DNA from: Pirellulales bacterium
GTDB lineage: Bacteria > Planctomycetota > Planctomycetia > Pirellulales > PALSA-1355
Length of the DNA: 64,000 nt
Direction of reading: 5' to 3'
NCBI GenBank assembly: GCA_022844125.1
Contig: JALHMI010000003.1
Span: 1 to 64,000 of the forward strand
Part shown: piece by piece, positions 41,781-50,328 of the stretch
Position numbering within the stretch: the first letter of the stretch is position 1
Layout of the letters: every line of letters begins with the position of its first letter
Made by a program: the position numbers and the translations under genes
The notes under the pieces: model-generated
The model's database searches: none
Told to the model about the DNA's origin: nothing
The model's input: the letters and a program-made list of their open reading frames with translations, nothing else

Positions 41781-43166
41781 ATGTCTGAATCGACGCCCGA
41801 ACTCCAGCCTGAACTTCCCGAAGAGCCGATCGCTGGCGACGAACCCGCCGGCGGGTCGTTCGGCTTTCGCCGCGCGTTGGCCAAAGTTCGCGAGTTCCCG
41901 CACAAGCCGGGCGTGTACCTGATGAAGGACGCGGCCGGGCGCGTGATCTACGTGGGCAAGGCCAAGAGCCTCCGCTCGCGCGCCGGGAGCTACTTTCTGA
42001 AGGCGGCCGCCGAGGAACGCCGCACGGCCGACCTGGTGCGCGAGATCGCGGACATCGACTACCTGGAATGCGAAAGCGAAGTCGACGCCCTGCTGGCGGA
42101 AGCCCGGCTGATCAAGGACGTGCAGCCGAAGTACAACCAGGACCTGAAAGACGACAAGACGTTTCCTTACCTGGAGATCACCACCCGGGAGGACTTTCCG
42201 CGGGTGGAGTTCACGCGGACGCCGCAGGACCGCGGGACGAAACTCTATGGTCCGTTCGCGAGCGCCGGGAGCCTGCGCGGGGCGATGCAGGTGCTGCAGA
42301 AGATTTTCAAATTCCGCACGTGTTCGCTGGACATCGACGAGCACGAAGAGAAGTGGCGCTGGTTCCGGCCGTGCCTGCTGGCGTCAATCGATCAGTGCAC
42401 GGCGCCGTGCAACCTGCGGATCTCGAAAGAGGAGTATCGCAAAGACATCCAGCGACTGCGGATGTTTTTGGAAGGGAATAAGAAGCGGCTGCTGATGGAG
42501 ATGCGGGGCGAGATGCGCGAGGCAGCCCAGGCGCTGCAGTTCGAGAAGGCGGCCCGGCTGCGCGACGAGATCCAGATGCTCGAAACGCTCGACGACCGGG
42601 GCGAACTGGACACGCATGTGCAGCCCGAGGTGTTTTACGTCGACCCGAAGAAGGGGCTGGCGGCGCTGCAGAAGGCGCTCGAACTCGCCGAGTTGCCGCG
42701 GACGATCGAGGGGATCGACATCGCGCACCTGGGCGGCGGCGAGACCGTGGCCAGCCTGGTGCAGTTCGTCGACGGCCTGCCGCTGAAGCCGGGCTATCGG
42801 CGATACAAGATCCGAGGGGTGCAGGGGGTCGACGATTTTGCGAGCATTCGCGAGGTGGTGGCCCGGCGGTTCCAGCGGAAGCACGACGAGCTGGAGCTGT
42901 TTCCGGACCTGCTGATGATCGATGGCGGCAAGGGGCAGCTTTCGGCGGCCCTGGGTGCCTTTCGGGACTTGCAGATCGAGCCCCCCAAGGTGATTTCGCT
43001 GGCCAAGCGGGAGGAGGAGATCTTCGTGATGGGGCAGTCGGAGTCGATCCGGCTGAGTCGGCACTCGTTCGGCCTGCGGCTTTTGCAGTACGTCCGGGAC
43101 GAGGCCCATCGATTCGCCCAGCATTATCATCACATCCTGCGGCGAAAGTCGATGTTGGGGGAGTAA
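41781..43166 (+). CDS. uvrC: UvrABC nuclease subunit C, short form lacking the C-terminal HhH region
   Basis: GIY-YIG (GVYLMKDAAGRVIYVGKAKSLRSRAGSYF), UVR-like motif, RNase H-like domain (MIDGGKGQLSAAL, RDEAHRFAQHYH); stop shortly after. Confidence 0.88.
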   Translation: MSESTPELQPELPEEPIAGDEPAGGSFGFRRALAKVREFPHKPGVYLMKDAAGRVIYVGKAKSLRSRAGSYFLKAAAEERRTADLVREIADIDYLECESEVDALLAEARLIKDVQPKYNQDLKDDKTFPYLEITTREDFPRVEFTRTPQDRGTKLYGPFASAGSLRGAMQVLQKIFKFRTCSLDIDEHEEKWRWFRPCLLASIDQCTAPCNLRISKEEYRKDIQRLRMFLEGNKKRLLMEMRGEMREAAQALQFEKAARLRDEIQMLETLDDRGELDTHVQPEVFYVDPKKGLAALQKALELAELPRTIEGIDIAHLGGGETVASLVQFVDGLPLKPGYRRYKIRGVQGVDDFASIREVVARRFQRKHDELELFPDLLMIDGGKGQLSAALGAFRDLQIEPPKVISLAKREEEIFVMGQSESIRLSRHSFGLRLLQYVRDEAHRFAQHYHHILRRKSMLGE

Positions 43167-43271
43167 TCGGAGCGGTCTGGAGCACTCGCCCGGCCGACAA
43201 AACCGACTATGATTAAGAATCTCTGAGCAGCCTCCCCAGCTCCGCTCAGCCCGCCAGACCGAGGCCCAGGC

Positions 43272-43541
43272 ATGTACCAGAAAGAGACGATCGAAGCGCA
43301 GTTGCAGCAGTTCATCCGCAGGCACTTCCCGGTCGCCCGGCAGCATCACGTGGGGCTCCACGACTCGCTGCTCGAGCTGGGGATCGTCGATTCGCTGGGC
43401 GTATTGGAAATCGTCACCTTCATCGAGAAGGACCTGGGCGTGCCGCTCACCGACGATGAGCTGGTGCCGGAACATTTCACCTCGATCGCCACGATTGCTG
43501 ACCTAGTCTCGCGGAGGCTCGATCCCGAGGGAGCGGTTTGA
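43272..43541 (+). CDS. acyl carrier protein
   Basis: LLELGIVDSLGVLEIVTFIEKDLGVPLTDDELVPEHFTSI with the DSL phosphopantetheine site. Confidence 0.88.
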   Translation: MYQKETIEAQLQQFIRRHFPVARQHHVGLHDSLLELGIVDSLGVLEIVTFIEKDLGVPLTDDELVPEHFTSIATIADLVSRRLDPEGAV

Positions 43542-45145
43542 ACTCTCTGGTTCATCACCTGCTGCGTGCGAGTGCTGAGAAGTACCCGCAGCACGAAGCG
43601 ATCGTCCACGGCGCGGCGCGGCAAACTTATCTCGAGTTGTGGCAAACCGTGCAGCGGATGGCGCGCGGGCTGCGCGCGATTGGTGTGCAGCGCGGCGATC
43701 GCGTGGGGGTGCTCCTGGAGCCTTCGCTGCCGCTGGTCCAGGGCCTGCTGGGTGTGAGCGCCGCCGGCGCGGCCTTCGTACCGATTCATCCGGGGTTATT
43801 TCCCGAGCAAGTTGAACACATCGTGCGCGACTGTGGGATGCGGGTACTGGTGACCGATGGCGTGCGCGCGGTAAAGCTGCAGGAAGCGATGGCACGGTGT
43901 CCGGCGCTGGAGTGCATCGTGTGCGTGGGGAGCCTGCCGGCCGAGTGCGGCAAGTTCCGCCTGCATTCGTTCGAAGCGATGGCGACCGCGACCGAGCCGG
44001 GCGTCGAGCGCGACGAGTGTATCGAAGTTGATCTGGCGGCGATCCTGTATACGTCGGGCTCCACCGGACAGCCGAAGGGGGTGATGCTCACGCATCGGAA
44101 CGTGCTCGCCGGGGCCGAAATCGTGGCCGAGTACCTGCACATTACGCACGACGACCGGACGCTGGCCGTGCTGCCATTCAGCTTTGACGCAGGTTTGAAT
44201 CAACTGATGACGGCCCTGCATACGGGCGCGACTTGCGTGCTGCTGAAGTTCCTGTTCGCGAAAGAGATCGTGGCGGCGCTGGCGAAGGAGCGCATCACGG
44301 GGCTGGCAGGTGTGCCTTCACTCTGGAATCTGCTCACGCAGGATCACTCGAAACTGCCCGAGACGGCGCTGCCGGCGCTGCGATACATCACCAACACCGG
44401 CGGGGCGATGCCGCTCTCGACACTGGCCCGGCTGCGCGAGGCGCTCCCCTCGACACGGGTCTACTTGATGTACGGCTTGACCGAGGCGTTTCGCTCGACG
44501 TACCTGCCGCCAGAAGAGCTCGACCGCCGGCCGACCTCAATGGGAAAGGCGATTCCGAACACCGAGATCTTCGTCTTGCGCGAGGACGGCACGCTGTGCG
44601 ACCCGGGCGAGATCGGCGAGCTGGTGCATCGCGGCCCGACCGTCACGCTGGGCTATTGGAACCAGCCGGAGCTCACCGCCCAGGTGCTTAGACCGAACCC
44701 ACTTTCCGCGCCCGAGCTCGGCGTGCCGGACACAGTCTGCTACTCGGGCGACCTGGTGAAGGCGGACGAGGACGGGTTTTTATACTTCGTCGGGCGGCGC
44801 GACAATCAGATCAAGTCGGCGGGCTTTCGGATCAGCCCGAACGAGGTGGAGGCGGCGCTGCTGCGCTGCGGGGCGGTGCACGAGGCGGCCGTGATCGGCG
44901 TGCCGGACGAGATGCTCGGGCAATCGATCCTGGCGTACCTGGCGCCGCACGCCGGTGTCGCCGGCGGCAGTGCCGTGCTTGAGCCCAAGCGTGTGCTGGA
45001 AGCGGTGGCCGATTTGCTCCCCCGGCACATGATTCCCAAGGAGGTCGTGATTCTCGACAAATTGCCGCACACCTCGAGCGGCAAGATTGACTATCCGCAG
45101 TTGAGAAAGTGGGCGGCGGAAGCGAAACCTCAGGCCGCGTCGTAA
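43538..45145 (+). CDS. AMP-forming acyl-CoA ligase, exosortase A system-associated-like
   Basis: ILYTSGSTGQPKGVMLTHRNV; LPFSFDAGLNQLMTALHTGATCVL; MYGLTEAFRSTYLPPEELDRRPTSMGKAIPN; overlaps ACP stop by 4 nt. Confidence 0.85.
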   Translation: MNSLVHHLLRASAEKYPQHEAIVHGAARQTYLELWQTVQRMARGLRAIGVQRGDRVGVLLEPSLPLVQGLLGVSAAGAAFVPIHPGLFPEQVEHIVRDCGMRVLVTDGVRAVKLQEAMARCPALECIVCVGSLPAECGKFRLHSFEAMATATEPGVERDECIEVDLAAILYTSGSTGQPKGVMLTHRNVLAGAEIVAEYLHITHDDRTLAVLPFSFDAGLNQLMTALHTGATCVLLKFLFAKEIVAALAKERITGLAGVPSLWNLLTQDHSKLPETALPALRYITNTGGAMPLSTLARLREALPSTRVYLMYGLTEAFRSTYLPPEELDRRPTSMGKAIPNTEIFVLREDGTLCDPGEIGELVHRGPTVTLGYWNQPELTAQVLRPNPLSAPELGVPDTVCYSGDLVKADEDGFLYFVGRRDNQIKSAGFRISPNEVEAALLRCGAVHEAAVIGVPDEMLGQSILAYLAPHAGVAGGSAVLEPKRVLEAVADLLPRHMIPKEVVILDKLPHTSSGKIDYPQLRKWAAEAKPQAAS

Positions 45146-45157
45146 ACTGCGAGTGCC

Positions 45158-46474
45158 ATGACCGATTCAACCCCAGCACCGAAGTCGCCGAGCGAGGCGG
45201 AGCAAGTCGCGGACATCGTCCGGCGGAACTTTGCCGTCGAGCGCGGTGAGCTCGTGATTGGCGGGCAGCCGGTTTCGAAGATCGCGGAGGAGTTTGGCAC
45301 ACCGCTATATGTCTATGACCAAGGGGTGCTCGCTCGGCAGCTCTCGGAACTTCGAGCCGCGCTGCCGGCATCGTTCGAGCTCTTCTACTCGGTCAAGGCC
45401 AACCCCAACGCGGCGCTATTGAAGTTCATTGTCGAGCGCGGGTGCGGGCTGGAGATTGCCTCGAGCGGCGAGCTGATGCAGGCGCTGGCCGGCGGGTGCA
45501 CAGCCGAGCGGATCGTGTTCGCCGGTCCTGGCAAGACGGTGAATGAGCTGTCGCTCGCGATTGAATGCGGGATTGGCGAGATCCATTTGGAGTCGCTGGC
45601 CGAGGCTCGGCGAATCGCGGCGATCGCTCGCCACACGAACCGCACCATGCGCGTTGCCGTGCGGGTGAATCCCTCGGCCGGGATTCAGGGGGGTGGAATG
45701 CGAATGGGTGCGAAACCATCTCCGTTTGGAGTCGACGAAGATCAGCTCGACGCGGTACTTGATCAGCTCAAGCAGGAGCCCGCGCTCGACGTGACGGGCA
45801 TTCATCTGTATGTGGGCACCCAGATCCTGGATGCCGAGACTCTGCTCGGTCAGTATCGCGAGGCGCTGGCGATCGGGCGGCGCGCGGCCGCGCGGCTTGG
45901 CCGGCCGCTGCGGATGATCGACCTGGGTGGCGGGCTGGGGATTCCGTATTTCGCGCACGAGCAGCGGCTCGATCTGGCGGCGGTTGGAGCAGGCTTGGCG
46001 CAAATGGCCCGGGAGGCGGCGGCCGATCCGCTGCTCCGCGAAGCGAAGTTTGTGATCGAACCGGGCCGGTACCTGGTGGGCGAGTGCGGCATCTATGTGA
46101 CGCGCGTACTCGACGTGAAGCAATCGCGGGGAAAGACGTTCGTCGTGGTTGACGGCGGGATGCACCAGCACCTGGCGGCGAGTGGGAATCTCGGTCAGAC
46201 GATCAAGCGGAACTTTCCGGTCGCCGTGCTCAACAAGCTCGATGCAACGCCGGCCGAGGCGGTCGACGTGGTGGGGCCGCTGTGCACGCCGCTCGACGTG
46301 CTGGCTCGCAACCTGCCACTGCCAATGGTCGTGGAAGGCGATCTGATTGGTGTCTTGCAGAGTGGCGCCTATGCCCGCACGGCCAGCCCGCTGGGTTTTT
46401 TAAGCCACCCTGCTCCGCCCGAGGTGCTGATCGCTGAGGGCGCAGCGCGGTTGGTTAGCGGCCGGGGCGAGTAG
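45158..46474 (+). CDS. PLP-dependent decarboxylase (diaminopimelate decarboxylase-like), exosortase A system-associated-like
   Basis: IAEEFGTPLYVYDQGVLARQLSEL; FYSVKANPNAALLKF; GGGLGIPYFAHEQRLDL; VVDGGMHQHLAASG. Confidence 0.85.
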   Translation: MTDSTPAPKSPSEAEQVADIVRRNFAVERGELVIGGQPVSKIAEEFGTPLYVYDQGVLARQLSELRAALPASFELFYSVKANPNAALLKFIVERGCGLEIASSGELMQALAGGCTAERIVFAGPGKTVNELSLAIECGIGEIHLESLAEARRIAAIARHTNRTMRVAVRVNPSAGIQGGGMRMGAKPSPFGVDEDQLDAVLDQLKQEPALDVTGIHLYVGTQILDAETLLGQYREALAIGRRAAARLGRPLRMIDLGGGLGIPYFAHEQRLDLAAVGAGLAQMAREAAADPLLREAKFVIEPGRYLVGECGIYVTRVLDVKQSRGKTFVVVDGGMHQHLAASGNLGQTIKRNFPVAVLNKLDATPAEAVDVVGPLCTPLDVLARNLPLPMVVEGDLIGVLQSGAYARTASPLGFLSHPAPPEVLIAEGAARLVSGRGE

Positions 46475-46564
46475 GCTGCTTCTGGTTCAGCAGTTTGGGC
46501 CTGTGCTACTAAAGCCCGTGCTGGTCTCGCGTACGGATTCCTTGTGGTACGAAGGATGCACGGC

Positions 46565-46578
46565 GGCGCAATCTTTGC
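46565..46578 (+). promoter_or_regulatory. weak sigma54-like motif upstream of the PEP-CTERM gene
   Basis: GG-N10-GC spacing (GGCGCAATCTTTGC). Confidence 0.2.
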
Positions 46579-46840
46579 TTCGTACAGGGAGCTTCGCTTG
46601 TCTCGATTCGGCTGTCGAACTACTGTGAAAGTTGAGGAAATGCGGTTTTTTTTTGCGGACCGGGAGTACGGGAATAAGGGCCGGCAGGCCGGCCGAATCG
46701 TGGTAATGAGTCGTTGTGACCTTGCTCGACAATCCGCTCGCTGATCGACATTTGTGATTAAGACAGCTATCGACGGAAGGCTTTTGCAGTTAACTCGACC
46801 CGCGAGCTGGCTAGCTTGCGCGCAACAAGGATTCGCCCCC

Positions 46841-47500
46841 ATGAAGACGCTCACCCCCAGCGTGCGTACTTTTCTTGCCATGTTTACCGTCGGCCTGCTC
46901 ACAGCGACTGCCGTGCATGCGGCCACGGTGCCGATTCTCGCGCCCCCTTCGGTGCAGCCCGGCGCGCTGACCAGCCAGACGGACGCGTACGTCTTTTTCG
47001 AGTCCACGCTGACGCTGGGCTCTCCACTGGCAGTCGATATCAGTGCGCCTGGCCTGTACAACAGCAGTTCGCCGAGCAGCGCGGGCGTGATTCCGGCGGG
47101 GACGGACGTTTCAAGCTTCATGATTCACCGTGAAAGCGTCAGCCAGCAGTACAGCTTCGTCTACATCACGTACACGTTCGCCGAACCCGTGCTGGGCATC
47201 ATCACGACGGACGCCGGACTCGACGCCACGGACCTGACGCTGGGCGCTGCCGGCACGCTGTATCCGACGGGCCTCGATTTCCGCGGCCTCGAGATGCCGT
47301 ACACCATCACCCCCGACTCGGTCTTCTGGGCCGGTAACCAGGTGTTCGTGGCCGTGGCCAGCACGACGGCCCTGGTTCTCGATCAGTTGCGGGTGATCAC
47401 GCGACCGACAGTTCCGGTACCCGAGCCGGGAAGCATCACGCTGTCGGTGCTCGGTGCCTTGGGCCTAGCCGTGATGTGCTGGCGGAAGCGGCGGAAATAG
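46841..47500 (+). CDS. PEP-CTERM sorting-domain protein
   Basis: ATG at 46841 with signal peptide; C-terminus VPVPEPGSITLSVLGALGLAVMCWRKRRK (PEP motif, TM, basic tail). Confidence 0.9.
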   Translation: MKTLTPSVRTFLAMFTVGLLTATAVHAATVPILAPPSVQPGALTSQTDAYVFFESTLTLGSPLAVDISAPGLYNSSSPSSAGVIPAGTDVSSFMIHRESVSQQYSFVYITYTFAEPVLGIITTDAGLDATDLTLGAAGTLYPTGLDFRGLEMPYTITPDSVFWAGNQVFVAVASTTALVLDQLRVITRPTVPVPEPGSITLSVLGALGLAVMCWRKRRK

Positions 47501-47590
47501 GCTTCACCACGGTCGCCGGATAGTGAATTGAGCCCCGTTTTCGGATGGGGCTTTTTCATGCGCGGAGGGTACCGGCCTGGCCGACTCCGC

Positions 47591-47632
47591 TTGACATTGA
47601 TTACACTTGTAAATATGCTTACAGACGTAATC
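47591..47632 (+). promoter_or_regulatory. promoter plus BlaI/MecI-type palindromic operator
   Basis: TTGACA (47591-47596), 17-bp spacer, TATGCT (47614-47619); palindrome GATTACnnnTGTAAnnATnnTTACAnnnGTAATC at 47599-47632. Confidence 0.8.
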
Positions 47633-47669
47633 GAGAGCCAGCAAGCAATTCATGCGGAAGGAGCCTCGC

Positions 47670-48044
47670 ATGGCGTCCGTTGTCATTTCGGATGCAGAAT
47701 GGCAGGTGATGAACGTCATCTGGGCAGGGCAGCCCATGGCTGCCCAGGAGGTCATTGCCGCACTGGAGGGCGAGGCCGATTGGGCTCCCGCAACGATCAA
47801 GACGATGCTGCATCGGCTCGTCGCGAAGGAAGTGCTCACCTACGACACGCAGGGCAATCGCTACGTCTATCGCTCGCGAGTTCGGCGTGCCGACTGCGTG
47901 CGGGCCGCCAGCAAGTCGTTTCTCGAACGGGTGTTCGATGGAGAAGCGGCGCCGCTGCTCTCCCATTTTCTGAAGGCTTCAAAGCTATCGGCTGAGGAAG
48001 TCCGCGACCTGCGTCGCATTCTCGATGAGCAGGAGGCTCGATGA
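47670..48044 (+). CDS. BlaI/MecI/CopY-family transcriptional repressor
   Basis: ISDAEWQVMNVIWAGQPMAAQEVIAALEGEADWAPATIKTMLHRLVAKEVLTYDTQGNRYVYRSRV. Confidence 0.9.
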   Translation: MASVVISDAEWQVMNVIWAGQPMAAQEVIAALEGEADWAPATIKTMLHRLVAKEVLTYDTQGNRYVYRSRVRRADCVRAASKSFLERVFDGEAAPLLSHFLKASKLSAEEVRDLRRILDEQEAR

Positions 48045-50212
48045 TGAATCTTTCCCTGGCGATTCTTGCAACTGCTATCGAACTGGGAACTGTCGGCCTG
48101 CGGCTGGCAATCTTTGCCGGAGCGTTCGCTGCGCTGATGGCGGTGGTCGTGCTGATTGTCAATCGATTGCTAAAGCGCTGGTTGAGCCCTGCACAGAAGT
48201 GCCTGCTGTGGGGACTGGTGCTGATTCGCCTGCTCATCCTTTGGGGGCCTGCCAGCGCGTGGAGCTTACAGCACTTACTGCTTCCCTCCGCAAGCACGCC
48301 TGCAGTGGCCTACCCGGACCTGGCAATAGACTCCGTGCCGAACGCGGTCGCCGCCAGCGCGCACATGACTGCTTCCAGCCCGCCACTCCCCATGGCAACT
48401 TCGCTTCGCGACGACATTCTGGAAATGTTGGACGCCGCATTGCCGCTCATGTGGCTGACAGGCGCACTCTTCGTGATTGCCAGGACTGTCGTACTTCAGT
48501 GGAAATTCTCGCGCCGCGTGAAAGCCGCGTCGGAGTTCGCGGATGGTCGCCTGTTGCGATTATGGACGGAGTGTTGCGTTCAGGCTGGCCTGCGACGCGA
48601 GGTGCCGGTAATCGTGTGCGACGCCGTGCAGCAGCCGGCAGTGATGGGATTATTGCGGCCGAAGTTGTTGCTCCCAAGCGAAATCATCACTCTCGACGAC
48701 GATCAACTGCGGCTGATCATGCGGCATGAACTGGCTCACATCAAGCGCCACGATGTGGCGTCGAATTGGCTGCTGGTGTGCGTGCAGGCCCTGCAATGGT
48801 GGAACCCCGTGTACTGGCTTGCCGCGAGTCGTTTCAGCAACTATCGCGAGCAGGCTTGCGACGCATTCGTGCTTCGTCAATCGACTGGCGTTTCGCAACG
48901 CAGTTACTGCGAACTAATTCTCACGCTTGCCGGACGGCAAACGTCAGGTGGCTGGCGAGTGTCGCTGCCGGTATCGCTGCTGGGATTCTTGCCGGCCTAT
49001 CTGCGTAAACGAGCGGTTCGCGAGCGACTCCGTGCGTTGGGAACGACGAGGTCGGGCTCGCGAATCACGCGGCCCGTGGCCGTGGCCACTCTTGCTATCG
49101 TCGGCGTCATCTGCGGCCTGACCAGCGCCACTCCACCCCAGGAAGTTCAGACGCGTGAGTATCCTGCCATCACGGTCGAGGGCAGCACAGCCGAGATTGC
49201 TGCTGAACTTGAGGTGAGTCCAGCGGAAACAAAGACTTACGATCTGTCCAAGCTGCTCGCGCGATTGCATTGGGACGATCCGAAGCAGACTCAGCATTTG
49301 GCAATCGTGGAGCATCTAGTCGCCAACCTTGCGCGAGCTCCTCACGCCGATCAGCTGCTCTCGACGTCCGCTTCAAGTCCGCGCGAGCTGGCCGGCGTCC
49401 CGACTCCTTCGGTATCGAACTGCAAGCTCATCGGTGAAGAGCTCACCGTGCACGCTCCCGCGAACACTCAGGCTCAGATAGCCGACCTACTGAAGACCTG
49501 GGAAGCGAGCGGCCTGGGACAAATCTCGGTGGAATGTCGGTTCATCACGGCCGAGCAGGACATTGCGACCGCGGCCGGACTGGTTTGGCAATATCACGAA
49601 GCGGACTCGGCGCTTACGCAAGAGACTTCGCCCTTGCCGATTGCAACCGGCGCACCGCGACTGCGGGCGACGACAAGCGTCCGCGAGTTTGTGCCCGTCG
49701 GAATTGCTGCACTCACCGCCAAACAAACGCGGCGATTGCTGGATCGAGGGCAGTCCGATCGCCGCGTGAACGTGCTGCAGGCGCCCAAATTGACGCTGTT
49801 CAACGGCCAAACTGCAGGCGTTGTCGACATTACGCAGCGGCCGTTCGTCGTAGGCACGAAGGCAGATAGACAGGGAACTCAGCAGCCAAATCTGTGCGTG
49901 CTCGAAGAAGGGATAAAAGTTACGTTTCGCCCAGTGCATAGTGTCGACCAATCCCAGGTTCGATTCAGCGGTCGGCTGGAGTTCTCGAGTATCGACGACG
50001 TCCGAAAGTCCCAGATGATGGTGGCCGGTAAGCCTACCGCTGTTGAGATTCCCAGCGCCAGGCAATTCCGCATCGACATCGCGTGCGACGTGCCGGACGG
50101 CGACTCCGTGCTGATCGCCTGTATGCCCAAGCACCTGGAAAAACACATTCTATACACGCTGCTCACGGTCCGAACCCTAACGGAACCGCGCGGTGAAGGT
50201 CGCTTGGAATAG
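48041..50212 (+). CDS. BlaR1-like M56 peptidase with secretin-like C-terminal region
   Basis: TM N-terminus; LIMRHELAHIKRHDV zinc motif; FSNYREQACDAFVL; C-terminal LQAPKLTLFNGQTAGVVDITQRPFV...EEGIKVTFRPV; ATGA overlap with the repressor stop. Confidence 0.85.
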   Translation: MMNLSLAILATAIELGTVGLRLAIFAGAFAALMAVVVLIVNRLLKRWLSPAQKCLLWGLVLIRLLILWGPASAWSLQHLLLPSASTPAVAYPDLAIDSVPNAVAASAHMTASSPPLPMATSLRDDILEMLDAALPLMWLTGALFVIARTVVLQWKFSRRVKAASEFADGRLLRLWTECCVQAGLRREVPVIVCDAVQQPAVMGLLRPKLLLPSEIITLDDDQLRLIMRHELAHIKRHDVASNWLLVCVQALQWWNPVYWLAASRFSNYREQACDAFVLRQSTGVSQRSYCELILTLAGRQTSGGWRVSLPVSLLGFLPAYLRKRAVRERLRALGTTRSGSRITRPVAVATLAIVGVICGLTSATPPQEVQTREYPAITVEGSTAEIAAELEVSPAETKTYDLSKLLARLHWDDPKQTQHLAIVEHLVANLARAPHADQLLSTSASSPRELAGVPTPSVSNCKLIGEELTVHAPANTQAQIADLLKTWEASGLGQISVECRFITAEQDIATAAGLVWQYHEADSALTQETSPLPIATGAPRLRATTSVREFVPVGIAALTAKQTRRLLDRGQSDRRVNVLQAPKLTLFNGQTAGVVDITQRPFVVGTKADRQGTQQPNLCVLEEGIKVTFRPVHSVDQSQVRFSGRLEFSSIDDVRKSQMMVAGKPTAVEIPSARQFRIDIACDVPDGDSVLIACMPKHLEKHILYTLLTVRTLTEPRGEGRLE

Positions 50213-50254
50213 CAGTGGACCACCTATTCGGCAGGGATTGCGTAATTTGGCTCC

Positions 50255-50280
50255 ATAGTGACTCGAACCTACAACCGAAT
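50255..50280 (-). repeat. tRNA 3'-end-like fragment
   Basis: Minus strand GGTTGTAGGTTCGAGTC matches the tRNA-Met T-arm GGTCGTAGGTTCGAGTC (16 of 17), same orientation. Confidence 0.5.
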
Positions 50281-50328
50281 CCTTGGCGAATTGCTTGGGC
50301 GAACATCGGACGATAGGGTTTATGGTCA

